DNA of 7,748 nt from Ignavibacteria bacterium (GCA_029863735.1 JAOTUT010000060.1:1-7748); one strand, 5' to 3'; positions 1 through 6,140 are shown, numbered from the stretch's first letter. Made by a program: numbers and translations. Notes: generated by a model from the sequence alone, not told the origin.

Positions 1-321
1 GGTTTCATGAACCTCAATCGAGCATTGAGCATTCCAGGCTAAATGTGGATGTCCTTTAAGCAGACCTTTCGCTTCCTCTAAATTTTCAGCATCTAAGATA
101 GAGTAGCCAACAACATTTTTATCACTGCTTTTACTAGTTCCGTCCGGAATAAGCTGTTGTCCATTCATGAGAGGGGCGCCCATGTCAACAAGTTTACTGC
201 CGCACTTTTGTGCCCACACCATCCATTCGTCCATTCCTTTTTTTCGATCCTCAGGGGTGGTGTTCGCCATATCCTTCATGAAATCAAGTGGGGCGTGATA
301 AATCACAATAAATTTTTTCAT
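1..321 (-). CDS. YCII-related domain protein, C-terminus cut by window edge
   Basis: Reading from an ATG at 321 gives 107 codons open to the left edge, so the stop codon lies outside the window. The family is a small ferredoxin-like alpha/beta fold that usually forms dimers; many members have no proven reaction. Visible signature: an N-terminal beta strand (KKFIVIYHAP) with His9, a helix around residues 22-40, a GxxL segment at 54-61, and the typical C-terminal GHPHLAWNAQCSIEVHE (residues 90-106), which closes the second half of the fold and matches the 'HPHL...sIeV' pattern of YCII/DGPF proteins. Very few residues should be missing. AAGGAG lies about 8 bases before the ATG, which supports this start. 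It lies 144 bp after the DinB-like gene on the same strand and may be the last gene of the TetR-led operon or have its own promoter. Function is not known. Confidence 0.85.
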   Translation of the reverse strand, partial: MKKFIVIYHAPLDFMKDMANTTPEDRKKGMDEWMVWAQKCGSKLVDMGAPLMNGQQLIPDGTSKSSDKNVVGYSILDAENLEEAKGLLKGHPHLAWNAQCSIEVHET

Positions 322-452
322 AATAGCTCCTTTTTGTTTCCTACTCTTAAGGCCTTTCGGTTTCGCCCCGTTTTTTAGAGTGGTATCTGGTCTCCACTAT
401 TTGTTGTTTATTATTTTTAATGCACGTAATGAACTTCCAAGTAAAAATTTAA

Positions 453-470
453 ATTGATTGTTAAATCAAT
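453..470. terminator. short AT-rich hairpin overlapping the DinB-like gene's stop
   Basis: ATTGATT and AATCAAT form a perfect 7-bp inverted repeat with a 4-base loop, covering the TGA stop at 466-468. The downstream strand is T-rich. The stem is AT-rich and weak, so it may only be an incidental 3' hairpin and not an efficient terminator. Confidence 0.25.
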
Positions 471-948
471 CATATTTCATTGCATCTACGCCATAATATC
501 TGCGGTAAATTCCCAGTTGGCCAAGAGTGTAAGCTTCATGATGCATAAGGAAGGAAATAAAATCACTTAGTGTATCGCCTGTCGGTACCGGTCTTGGCAT
601 TTTTACGTTTAACGTTTCTTCGTTTAATAAATTTAACGCAGAAGCTATTTTTGTTGAAAGGCCATTCCAGTCTTTCGTCAATTCATTCATTGCTGGGTAG
701 TTAGCGGTTTTGTCAATTCCTTTTCCGTTTTGAAATAGTTCTGCAAATGGTTCGCTTTCCTTCAAGCCGAGCGCACCTGCCAGCGTAAAACGAGTTGAAA
801 CTGTATGACCAGTTAGCCAGGCAATATGGTTCGTGTTTTCATTCATAGGTTTAGCAGCGTCACCATCTTTTATGGCAACGGTTACGTTATTAAACAATCT
901 TGTATGAAGATTAAATTGATTGATTAATTGTTTGATTGAGTTTGACAT
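466..948 (-). CDS. DinB-superfamily protein (putative metal-dependent/thiol enzyme fold)
   Basis: A 160-residue protein of the DinB/YfiT-like four-helix bundle, a cytoplasmic family that includes divalent-metal-binding thiol transferases and many damage-inducible proteins of unknown role. Features seen: an N-terminal helix with QFNLHTRLF (11-19), the NHIAWLTGH motif (40-48) that carries the first usual metal His, and the C-terminal helix MHHEAYTLGQLGIYRRYYG (135-153), which matches the common HExYHxGQxxxxRR signature. The length is normal for the family. Oddity: the His normally found four residues after the HE pair is Thr141, so one of the three expected metal ligands seems to be replaced. 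An AAGGAT site lies about 9 bases before the ATG. The gene lies 84 bp after the AHSA1-like gene on the same strand and so probably belongs to the TetR-led operon. Substrate unknown. Confidence 0.85.
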   Translation of the reverse strand: MSNSIKQLINQFNLHTRLFNNVTVAIKDGDAAKPMNENTNHIAWLTGHTVSTRFTLAGALGLKESEPFAELFQNGKGIDKTANYPAMNELTKDWNGLSTKIASALNLLNEETLNVKMPRPVPTGDTLSDFISFLMHHEAYTLGQLGIYRRYYGVDAMKYD

Positions 949-1032
949 GTTTTACGATCCTTATTTGTTAATGATTTTTATTTAAGTCTTAATGACGAGT
1001 GACTAATTGAAATTTAGACAGAGCTGAAACAA

Positions 1033-1470
1033 TTATTTTCTGTGGTACTCACTCCCAAAGGCTTCGCCTTTACCTGATTGGCAAAGCTGGCGTAAACTTT
1101 CCATATAGCGAACCCAACTGAATGAACAAATGGCATAGAAATCATCATTATCATCCCAACCATCATGTGAAAAACGAACCCTGGTTTTATCATCGTTATC
1201 GTCAAGTGTAAATGTAAAAGTGTGGTTTGCCCAACCATGTGGACTTTCAACACATTCCCATTTCACGAATTCATTACTTTGTAACTCTACAACTTTCATG
1301 TCAGGGCCGCCGTTTTCAGCAAATCGAAATTTTATGATGCCGCCAATATTACTGTCTCCAGTGGTTTCTTTTGTCCACCATTTTGATAAACCATCAATGG
1401 TTGTTAATGCGTTGAACACCTCACTTTTTTTTGCATCGATATGAAATAAGTGTTTAATAGAGTGATTCAT
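1033..1470 (-). CDS. AHSA1/SRPBCC-family ligand-binding protein
   Basis: A 145-residue single-domain START/Bet v1-like protein of the 'activator of Hsp90 ATPase homolog 1-like' group. In bacteria these are cytoplasmic helix-grip proteins thought to bind hydrophobic ligands; few have a known function. The sequence begins with a beta strand (IKHLFHIDA), followed by the classic helix KSEVFNALTTIDGLSKWWT (residues 15-33), a GG-turn and strand (GGIIKFRF, about 43-50), central strands with VVELQSNEFVKWECV, and a long closing helix CSFSWVRYMESLRQLCQSGKGEAFG. Length is typical. CGGAG about 9 bases before the ATG supports the start. It follows the 103-residue gene by 23 bp, so co-transcription is very likely. 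Another frame at 1014-1253 is open but only shadows this gene. Confidence 0.88.
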   Translation of the reverse strand: MNHSIKHLFHIDAKKSEVFNALTTIDGLSKWWTKETTGDSNIGGIIKFRFAENGGPDMKVVELQSNEFVKWECVESPHGWANHTFTFTLDDNDDKTRVRFSHDGWDDNDDFYAICSFSWVRYMESLRQLCQSGKGEAFGSEYHRK

Positions 1471-1493
1471 TATACAATCTCCGGAGTTAATAA

Positions 1494-1805
1494 TTAATTT
1501 TTGCCAAAAAAGTTATAAGAATCGATTTCATTCAGGTCAACAGCCGAAGGAGGTATTTCGCATCTTTCTTTTATTTCTTTTTGAAATTCCTTAAACGCCG
1601 CAGATTCAGAAAGAGGATTTTTTCCATCATCAGTTTCTATCGATGCTATATGGACGAAGCTTACTCCATCAGGCTGATGGAAAGAAGCATATTTTAATCC
1701 ATCAGGACTCTTTTCTTTTAATTCTTTAAAAACATTTTTTATGAAATTAATATTTTCGGTTGCTTTATCTGCTTTTACTTTGTACTGTACTAATACTCTT
1801 TTCAT
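1494..1805 (-). CDS. small dimeric alpha/beta-barrel-like protein, function unknown
   Basis: A 103-residue protein. It starts with a strand (MKRVLVQYKVK), then a helix (TENINFIKNVFKELKEKSPDG), a strand with YASFHQPDGVSFVHIASIE, and a second helix (ESAAFKEFQKEIKERC), ending in SYNFFG. The beta-alpha-beta-beta-alpha-beta order and the length fit the ABM/ferredoxin-like dimeric barrel superfamily, which includes small monooxygenases and stress-response barrels; I cannot name a specific family or reaction. AAAGGAG lies 8 bases before the ATG, and the TAA stop of the TetR gene overlaps the start of that ribosome site, leaving only a 13-bp gap. It is therefore translated from the same message as the regulator and is its nearest likely target. 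Confidence 0.8.
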   Translation of the reverse strand: MKRVLVQYKVKADKATENINFIKNVFKELKEKSPDGLKYASFHQPDGVSFVHIASIETDDGKNPLSESAAFKEFQKEIKERCEIPPSAVDLNEIDSYNFFGKN

Positions 1806-1818
1806 TCTATTTTCTCCT

Positions 1819-2397
1819 TTATTTAATTAAAATTTTTGCAAATATTATTTCTTCAAGTATTGCCAATGGTCTTATTGATTTCTCAGCTTTCACTCTTACC
1901 AGCGCTCCCTCCCAGCTATTTAAAATAAAACCGGCAACAGTTTCAATATCAATGGATTGCGAAATCTCACCAACAGATTGCGCATCTTTTAGACTTTCTA
2001 TTAATTTAAATTCCATATTAGTAAAGGCTTGAGATAATTTTACTCTGAAATTTTCATTTAAATCTCCCATCTCCAATGAAAGATTACCAATGGGACAGCC
2101 CCCAGTATAATTTGCATTTTCTAACTCCTTCATCGTGGTTTTTAAAAAGTTTCTTATTCTATTTAACCCGCTTATTGATTTATCCGATAAAACACCACCA
2201 ATCTCTTTTTCAAAGAAACTTAAAAACACATCGATTATTTCCAGACCGAATTGCTCTTTGCTTTTAAAATAAAAGTAAAACGAACCTTTAGGAACGTTAG
2301 CTTCTTTTAAGATTTCCTGTAAGCCAGTATTATTGAAGCCTTTTTGATGTACATATTTGGCTCCAATCATTAATAGTTTATTTCTTGTTTCGGTCAT
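1819..2397 (-). CDS. TetR/AcrR-family transcriptional repressor, NemR-like
   Basis: A 192-residue cytoplasmic DNA-binding repressor of normal TetR length. The N-terminal helix-turn-helix is clear: RNKLLMIGAKYVHQKGFNNTGLQEILKEANVPKGSFYFYFKSKEQF (5-50), with the hallmark GSFYFYFKSKE. The ligand domain carries GGCPIGNLSLE (99-109), with Cys101 at the position matching the 'GCLxxxLSAE' Cys of NemR-type and the 'GCPxGNLxxE' Cys of LmrA/YxaF-type regulators. In E. coli NemR the equivalent Cys senses electrophiles and hypochlorous acid. That this protein senses similar compounds is inferred. It heads a minus-strand operon, and its own promoter contains a palindromic operator at 2428-2446, so autoregulation is likely. 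The promoter and -10 box lie about 30-50 bp before the ATG; no strong Shine-Dalgarno site is visible. Confidence 0.93.
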   Translation of the reverse strand: MTETRNKLLMIGAKYVHQKGFNNTGLQEILKEANVPKGSFYFYFKSKEQFGLEIIDVFLSFFEKEIGGVLSDKSISGLNRIRNFLKTTMKELENANYTGGCPIGNLSLEMGDLNENFRVKLSQAFTNMEFKLIESLKDAQSVGEISQSIDIETVAGFILNSWEGALVRVKAEKSIRPLAILEEIIFAKILIK

Positions 2398-2425
2398 TTT
2401 TCAACTATTAGCATAATTTATATGT

Positions 2426-2454
2426 AAAATAGACCAGTCGTCTATTAAAGTCAA
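2426..2454 (-). promoter_or_regulatory. probable promoter of the TetR-led operon
   Basis: On the minus strand TTGACT (2454-2449) is followed after exactly 17 bases by TATTTT (2431-2426), about 30 bases before the TetR start codon. The TTG and TAnnTT elements also fit the looser Bacteroidota promoter pattern. The spacer holds the palindrome described separately. Confidence 0.6.
2428..2446. promoter_or_regulatory. TetR-type operator palindrome
   Basis: AATAGACCAGTCGTCTATT is a 19-bp inverted repeat with 7-bp perfect arms (AATAGAC/GTCTATT) around a 5-base centre. TAGAC...GTCTA half-sites resemble those known for NemR and LmrA/QdoR type TetR regulators. It fills most of the -35/-10 spacer and touches the -10, so binding would block RNA polymerase. 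No gene starts in the opposite direction, so this is an autoregulatory site. Confidence 0.75.
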
Positions 2455-2523
2455 GTGAGTTTTAAAAAATATTTAGGCTACTTAGAGATTATTCCCTGAG
2501 ACGAAGAAATGAAAAGTAATTTG

Positions 2524-2644
2524 CTCGAACAAGAAAAATCACGGCGTCGATAATAACTCCCACCCAAGCAAAAGGTTGATAAATCTGGCGGAGTGTGTGG
2601 ATTGAGGTGCTAATTATGTGGTGTATTCTTATTGCACGTTCGCA
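2524..2644 (-). repeat. attC-like intergenic repeat, copy E (degenerate)
   Basis: Fourth copy of the shared core (2563-2591: CCCAAGCAAAAGGTTGATAA then ATCTGGCGG). It is flanked by pairing arms ACTCC (2556-2560) and GGAGT (2590-2594), and more distantly by CGAAC (2526-2530) and GTTCG (2638-2642). The outer boxes deviate from RYYYAAC/GTTRRRY and the small AGCC/GGCT tip hairpin is largely lost, so this looks like a decayed site. Its right end overlaps the 3' end of the frameshifted membrane gene. Limits are approximate. Confidence 0.5.
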
Positions 2645-3026
2645 TTGCTTGTTTTTTTATTCAACAATATTGCAATCATTGGAAATAAAATCCAGGGTAT
2701 AACATAATACACACTTAAAAACCAGAATGCATAAATAAAATTAAAACCATAGTCAAGAAAAATACCACAATAAATATAATCGTAGATTGACAGTGGAACT
2801 GTAAAATAAAAAGAGCACCATAAAGACATTTTGAATCTTCTTAATTTATTAATGGGCTTAAATAAAAACCAAATGATTACAGAGAAAGGAATTAACAATA
2901 AGATAACAAACAAGATTATGGATTTAGTTGAATATTGTAAGTAGTATTCGGGCATACCGGCAAAAAAAAGAGGACCCAGACAATTGTAGCATAAATTAAA
3001 ATACGCAAGTGATTTTTTACCCTCAT
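2629..3026 (-). pseudogene. small four-helix membrane protein gene, apparently frameshifted at a T8 run
   Basis: An intact reading frame of 108 residues starts at an ATG at 2955, but this start has no ribosome site and begins abruptly inside a hydrophobic protein. A better start, the ATG at 3026 preceded by AGAGAGA, reads MRVKNHLRILIYATIVWVLFF and then leaves the main frame in a run of eight T (plus-strand A8 at 2962-2969). One extra T would join it to ...FAGMPEYYLQYSTKSIIL, giving a 132-residue protein. The joined product would have hydrophobic segments near residues 8-22, 36-55, 70-90 and 98-122, with a basic loop NKLRRFK. I do not recognise the family. The break could be a true inactivating mutation, slippage at the homopolymer during expression, or a sequencing error. 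Confidence 0.6.
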
Positions 3027-3123
3027 AATATCTCTCTGAGTACTTTCAATTTATTATTTAGTTCATACTAATTGATATTTTATAAATAGAAATTTGAAAT
3101 CCAATTTCATTATACAAAAAACC

Positions 3124-3226
3124 ACATAACCACATTGCACCTGCCTGCCGGTAGGCAGGAATAACCGTCACCGCACAAATACTGATATCACTATATTTTC
3201 AGTTTAACGCGACGGTTTTGTTAACA
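3124..3226 (-). other. possible fifth attC-like structure, copy D, without the shared core
   Basis: The gap after the 149-residue gene starts with GTTAACA (3220-3226 on plus) only 13 bases past the stop codon and ends near ACATAAC (3124-3130). Inside, AACCGTC (3163-3169) pairs perfectly with GACGGTT (3211-3217). The layout imitates the other attC-like elements, but the AAGCC core is missing and a GC-rich palindrome is inserted. It may simply be a hairpin-rich intergenic region. Confidence 0.3.
3140..3159. repeat. GC-rich palindrome CCTGCCTGCCGGTAGGCAGG
   Basis: A 20-bp inverted repeat without a spacer, fully paired if one G-T wobble is allowed. It stands out in very AT-rich DNA. Short CCTGCC/GGCAGG palindromes of this kind are a familiar dispersed repeat in many bacterial genomes. 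No T-run follows on either side, so a terminator role is unlikely. Confidence 0.7.
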
Positions 3227-3237
3227 AAATTAGTTTA

Positions 3238-3687
3238 TTAATTTATTTTGATTTTATATAGATACCAAATTCCCCATAAACCATACAAAGTTATAAAACC
3301 AAGTACAACTACATAGGAGTATACATCTGTAAAATTCACCTCCGGAACACTCACGCTAAAAAATATTATAAACAGACAAACAACAGGCCAATAGGCTGTA
3401 ATTCCAAGCGCAGCTACCATTGACCAGATCCCCCATTTTTTCTTATGCCACAAACCAATAAGCCCAACTATTAATAATGGTATGTATATTATTGTGTCAC
3501 CAACTCCAAATGCTTTGTTTACAGCAACCCCAATCTTCCCAATCTGATCCACAGGTTCTTGTAAACCCAGAGATACTGTAAATTCATAGTTAATAAACGA
3601 CATGGTTTGTCCTAATAAAAGCAATACAACAATTAAAATTCCAGAAATCATCACAAACCAAAAACCGCTTGTTCTTTTATTATTCAT
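3238..3687 (-). CDS. four-helix integral membrane protein, function unknown
   Basis: A 149-residue protein made of four hydrophobic segments near residues 9-29, 66-82, 87-111 and 124-145. A conserved-looking short basic loop HKKKWG (80-85) sits between helices 2 and 3, and the C-terminus is basic (YKIKIN). A polar stretch (about 30-60) with EPVDQIGKIGVAVNKAFGVGD probably lies outside the membrane. No enzyme motif or metal site is visible and I do not recognise a named family. GGAGACTTCTT before the ATG gives a usable ribosome site. The gene follows the quinone-oxidoreductase-like gene by only 29 bp, so it is probably co-transcribed with it, which hints at a membrane partner or simple transcriptional linkage. 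Confidence 0.75.
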   Translation of the reverse strand: MNNKRTSGFWFVMISGILIVVLLLLGQTMSFINYEFTVSLGLQEPVDQIGKIGVAVNKAFGVGDTIIYIPLLIVGLIGLWHKKKWGIWSMVAALGITAYWPVVCLFIIFFSVSVPEVNFTDVYSYVVVLGFITLYGLWGIWYLYKIKIN

Positions 3688-3716
3688 AAGAAGTCTCCAA
3701 TCAAAATCTTTATGAT

Positions 3717-4643
3717 TTAGATGCCTTCCAAAGTTATTACTACATTTCCTTTTTTGTGACCTTTTTCTACATACCTGTGAGCCTCAATAATTTGTTCATA
3801 TGAATAACGTCTATCAATAACTGGTTTTAGTTTTTGCTTCTCAATAAGTTCTTTTAAAAATATCAGATCACCGATTTCTTCTCCGCTACCTGAATGTTTT
3901 AAGACATTAATGTAAACCCCATTCCTTTTCAGAGATTTTTTTGCTCGCGAGGGTGATATTTTGGCTACAGCATCAAATATAACAGCATAAGTTTCAATAC
4001 TTTGTGTAAAATCCTCTTTAGTGTAATCAATTACTGAATCTGCACCAAGAGATTTGACCAATTCTATATTTGAAGAACTGCAAACACCGGTAACAACGGC
4101 GCCAAAATACTTAGCAAGTTGTACTGCATTCGTACCTACCGCACCGGAAGCCCCGTTGATAAGAACCTTTTGTCCTTCCTGAATATTTCCTTTTCGTAGG
4201 CAACGCAACGCTGTCATCCCGCCACCTGGTATTGTGGCTGCATCATCATAATTTATATTCGCTGGTATTATTGTTAACACACTGTTTTCAGGTAAACATT
4301 TGTATTCTGCATGTCCACCAAATTTAGAACTAAAAGTAGAACCAAAAACCTTGTCTCCTTTTTTAAATTTCTTAACATCTTTACCTACAGCTTCAATATC
4401 CCCGGCTATCTCCATTCCCAGAACAGAGTTTTTTGGTTTTCTCAGACCAAATACGATATGCAGCACCAAGGTATAAAATTTAGAATCCGGGTGTTTACCC
4501 CTTCGAATAATTACATCCCCAATGGTAACTGTTGTTGCACGAATTTTAATAAGTACTTCGTTGTCTTTAGGGGTGGGTTTTTCTACTTCTTTGAGCTGAA
4601 GAACATCCGGTGGTCCGTATTTTGTGCAAACAATTGCTTTCAT
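3717..4643 (-). CDS. zinc-independent NAD(P)-dependent alcohol dehydrogenase/quinone oxidoreductase (MDR family)
   Basis: A 308-residue cytoplasmic oxidoreductase of normal length for the quinone-reductase branch of the medium-chain dehydrogenase family, which reduces quinones, enals or related carbonyls with NADPH. The GroES-like N-terminal domain begins [23 protein letters not shown] (1-23), with [14 protein letters not shown] (74-87) and FKKGDKVFG (93-101). The Rossmann part has the nucleotide-binding loop [20 protein letters not shown] (163-182) and the [13 protein letters not shown] segment (200-212). The C-terminal [15 protein letters not shown] (289-303) is typical. The structural zinc Cys cluster of zinc alcohol dehydrogenases is absent. 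No Shine-Dalgarno site is visible before the ATG, as is common in Bacteroidota. It lies 24 bp after the 60-residue membrane peptide and 29 bp before another membrane gene. The true substrate cannot be told. Confidence 0.93.
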   Translation of the reverse strand: MKAIVCTKYGPPDVLQLKEVEKPTPKDNEVLIKIRATTVTIGDVIIRRGKHPDSKFYTLVLHIVFGLRKPKNSVLGMEIAGDIEAVGKDVKKFKKGDKVFGSTFSSKFGGHAEYKCLPENSVLTIIPANINYDDAATIPGGGMTALRCLRKGNIQEGQKVLINGASGAVGTNAVQLAKYFGAVVTGVCSSSNIELVKSLGADSVIDYTKEDFTQSIETYAVIFDAVAKISPSRAKKSLKRNGVYINVLKHSGSGEEIGDLIFLKELIEKQKLKPVIDRRYSYEQIIEAHRYVEKGHKKGNVVITLEGI

Positions 4644-4667
4644 TATAATTTTATTAAGTTTTTATTT

Positions 4668-4850
4668 TTAATCTCTTCTACTTGATATAATAGAAGTCAT
4701 TAACAAACCCAGTCCCAATCCTGCAAGAATACATCCAACGAATATTAAAGGGGATTCCCTCAAGAAAAAAAATCCAATACCAATTCCCAGAAGTACACCT
4801 CCACCTATTGCCCAGGTGCTCCTATCTTCTTTTTTATTTTCTTTTTCCAT
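4668..4850 (-). CDS. 60-residue glycine-rich two-helix membrane peptide
   Basis: A small protein with a highly charged N-terminus (MEKENKKEDRS) followed by two hydrophobic segments, AIGGGVLLGIGIGFFFL (about 14-30) and LIFVGCILAGLGLGLLMTSII (about 35-55), ending in RRD. Both helices contain GxxxG-like spacing that favours tight packing. The layout suggests a hairpin in the inner membrane. AGGAGG 7 bases before the ATG is the strongest ribosome site in the window and supports that it is real despite its size. It sits 33 bp after the acetyltransferase gene and 24 bp before the oxidoreductase gene. No family is recognised and no function can be given. Confidence 0.75.
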   Translation of the reverse strand: MEKENKKEDRSTWAIGGGVLLGIGIGFFFLRESPLIFVGCILAGLGLGLLMTSIISSRRD

Positions 4851-4883
4851 TTTATTTCCTCCTAATTTTAATAGGTATGACTA

Positions 4884-5423
4884 TTACATATGCTTCGCTT
4901 TATTGTTCGTTAAAAAACTTGAATCGGTGATTTGGTAGATGAAACTTTCATTACCACCGTCATCAGGCCTCATACCAATGCGGATACCACCAATTTTTTC
5001 GACAGCCCGCAGAGAACGGATGTTTTGGATACCTACCAGGAAGATGACACTATTTACATAATTAAATGCGTGCTCAAGCATAAGTCTTTTCATTTCTTTG
5101 TTGTAAATGCCACCCCAATAGGAGCGGGCCAAAAAGGTCCAGCCAATTTCTACTTCGCTCTTATTGTGATCATATCCGTGAAATCTGGACGACCCAATAA
5201 CTTTACCTTCCTTAGTATCAATAGTAATCAGTGCCCCACCGGATTCTAATGACTCACGAAAGAAATCCTCAAAAATCTTCTTCTGGTAACGATCCTTGAC
5301 TGGATGTTGTTCCCAGATAAGAGGATCTGCAGCTACGGCGAAAAGATCATTGAAATCTGATGCTTGAAGTGGTCTGAGTTCAAGGTGATCGCCTTTCAAG
5401 GTTGGTTGGAGATCAAAAGCCAT
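4884..5423 (-). CDS. GNAT-family N-acetyltransferase (RimJ/RimL-like)
   Basis: A 179-residue acetyl-CoA-dependent N-acetyltransferase; the acceptor could be a protein N-terminus, an amine or a small molecule. The start LQPTLKGDHLELRPLQASDFNDLFAVAADPLIWEQHP (5-41) is the standard opening of the Acetyltransf_3 group. Motif A lies in VEIGWTFLARSYWGGIYNKEMKRLMLEHAF (about 91-120), where WGGIYNKE occupies the acetyl-CoA loop usually written WGxGxxxE. Motif B is NIRSLRAVEKIGG (about 133-145). The length is normal. A weak AGGA lies 10 bases before the ATG. The gene comes directly after an attC-like element (its GTTAGGT box ends 38 bp upstream of the start); acetyltransferases are a common cargo of integron cassettes, which fits the proposed array. 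No repeat lies between it and the next three genes. Confidence 0.92.
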   Translation of the reverse strand: MAFDLQPTLKGDHLELRPLQASDFNDLFAVAADPLIWEQHPVKDRYQKKIFEDFFRESLESGGALITIDTKEGKVIGSSRFHGYDHNKSEVEIGWTFLARSYWGGIYNKEMKRLMLEHAFNYVNSVIFLVGIQNIRSLRAVEKIGGIRIGMRPDDGGNESFIYQITDSSFLTNNKAKHM

Positions 5424-5461
5424 TTTTGATTTTTCCTGAACTTACGGTATTTAAAATGTGC

Positions 5462-5598
5462 ACCTAACTATTACTTCACTGCAAACTACTGTTAACTAAA
5501 AAACTTATAACCTCACTGCAATAACCTCTTGCCCAAGCCAAAAGCTGATAAAGATGGTTATTCCAGCACACATAACACTGTGCAACGATTTTGTTCGA
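5462..5598 (-). repeat. attC-like intergenic repeat, copy C
   Basis: On the plus strand an ACCTAAC box (5462-5468; GTTAGGT on the coding strand, an exact GTTRRRY match) lies on the side of the next gene. GTTCGAT (5592-5598; one mismatch from GTTRRRY) lies near the end of the preceding gene. Inside, CTGCAATAACC (5516-5526) pairs with GGTTATTCCAG (5556-5566) in 10 of 11 positions and encloses the shared core at 5531-5557. A second palindrome, GCACA/TGTGC, lies at about 5566-5584. The outer limits are my best choice, not proven. Confidence 0.55.
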
Positions 5599-5611
5599 TA
5601 TAATAAACCAA

Positions 5612-6034
5612 CTATTTTCTTGTAAATATCACTTCTAATATTAATTCATATTCTCCATCAGAGTTAGGATTTTCCATTCTCAATATTACTTTATCAGAAC
5701 TACTCTTTTTAAAAGTTTGTATTAGTAAAGTATCATGCCAATTCATAAACAGCGTTTCATCATTAATAAAATTGCAAGTTGCTGTTGAAAAATTTCCTGA
5801 ACTTTCAAACCACCAATATCTATATGTTTTTGATTTTTCATCCCAGGCAAAAATTCCATGTGCTTGTCCCTTGTTACCATCTATCAATGTTGAGTAATCA
5901 AAATAAACACATTTATCATCAAGAGCTCTTTTAAATATACCTTGCCCGGTTCCTGTGGTTGCTTCACTAAATGGACTTTTCGGAATATTATATTCCATTT
6001 CCCAATTTCCTAATAGGAAGGCAAATTTTTTCAT
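5612..6034 (-). CDS. DUF1579-like small beta-rich protein
   Basis: A 140-residue protein without signal peptide or membrane helix. FAFLLGNWEMEYNIPKSPFSEATTGTGQGIFKRALDDKCVYFDYSTLIDGNKGQAHGIFAWDEKSKTYRYWWFESSGN resembles the 'GtWe ... g.g...l.gr.l...y ... G.gi.gyD..t.kY...W.dS.G' pattern of DUF1579 and related lipocalin-like barrels, whose members may bind small hydrophobic ligands. No catalytic residues can be assigned. The start is the first ATG after an attC-like box that ends only 5 bases upstream; the only ribosome site, AAGGAG about 11 bases before the ATG, lies inside that repeat. This is compact cassette-style packing: attC-like copy B precedes the gene and copy C follows it. The specific family call is tentative. 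Confidence 0.75.
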   Translation of the reverse strand: MKKFAFLLGNWEMEYNIPKSPFSEATTGTGQGIFKRALDDKCVYFDYSTLIDGNKGQAHGIFAWDEKSKTYRYWWFESSGNFSTATCNFINDETLFMNWHDTLLIQTFKKSSSDKVILRMENPNSDGEYELILEVIFTRK

Positions 6035-6039
6035 AAATT

Positions 6040-6140
6040 ATCTAACTCCTTAGCTCTCTCCCAAATCACTTCGAGTTTGCCTAAGCAACTTGCCCAAGCC
6101 AATGGCTGAAAAAGCGAGCGGGAAGTGCGGCTTGTTATAA
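6040..6140 (-). repeat. attC-like intergenic repeat, copy B (best preserved ends)
   Basis: ATCTAAC (6040-6046; GTTAGAT on the coding strand, an exact GTTRRRY match) and GTTATAA (6134-6140) bound the element at about 100 bp, a usual attC size. CACTTC (6067-6072) pairs with GAAGTG (6122-6127) around the shared core at 6091-6120, which ends in the tip hairpin AGCC-AAT-GGCT. The stop codon of the upstream gene lies inside the right-hand box, and the next gene starts 6 bases beyond the left-hand box. Confidence 0.6.

Noticed and set aside
157..378. Plus-strand open frame of 73 codons
   Set aside because: It lies opposite the YCII gene, whose minus-strand product has clear family signature and a ribosome site.
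1014..1253. Minus-strand open frame of 79 codons
   Set aside because: Shadow frame inside the AHSA1-like gene; Met/His-rich nonsense composition and no ribosome site.
1760..2267. Two plus-strand open frames (1760-2032 and 2076-2267)
   Set aside because: Both are antisense to the TetR gene, which has an unambiguous helix-turn-helix domain.
3140..3159. GC-rich palindrome as a rho-independent terminator
   Set aside because: No loop bases and no T-run follows in either direction; a dispersed palindromic repeat is more likely.
4311..5249. Plus-strand open frames at 4311-4685 and 4932-5249
   Set aside because: Antisense to the oxidoreductase and acetyltransferase genes; no family resemblance in their products.
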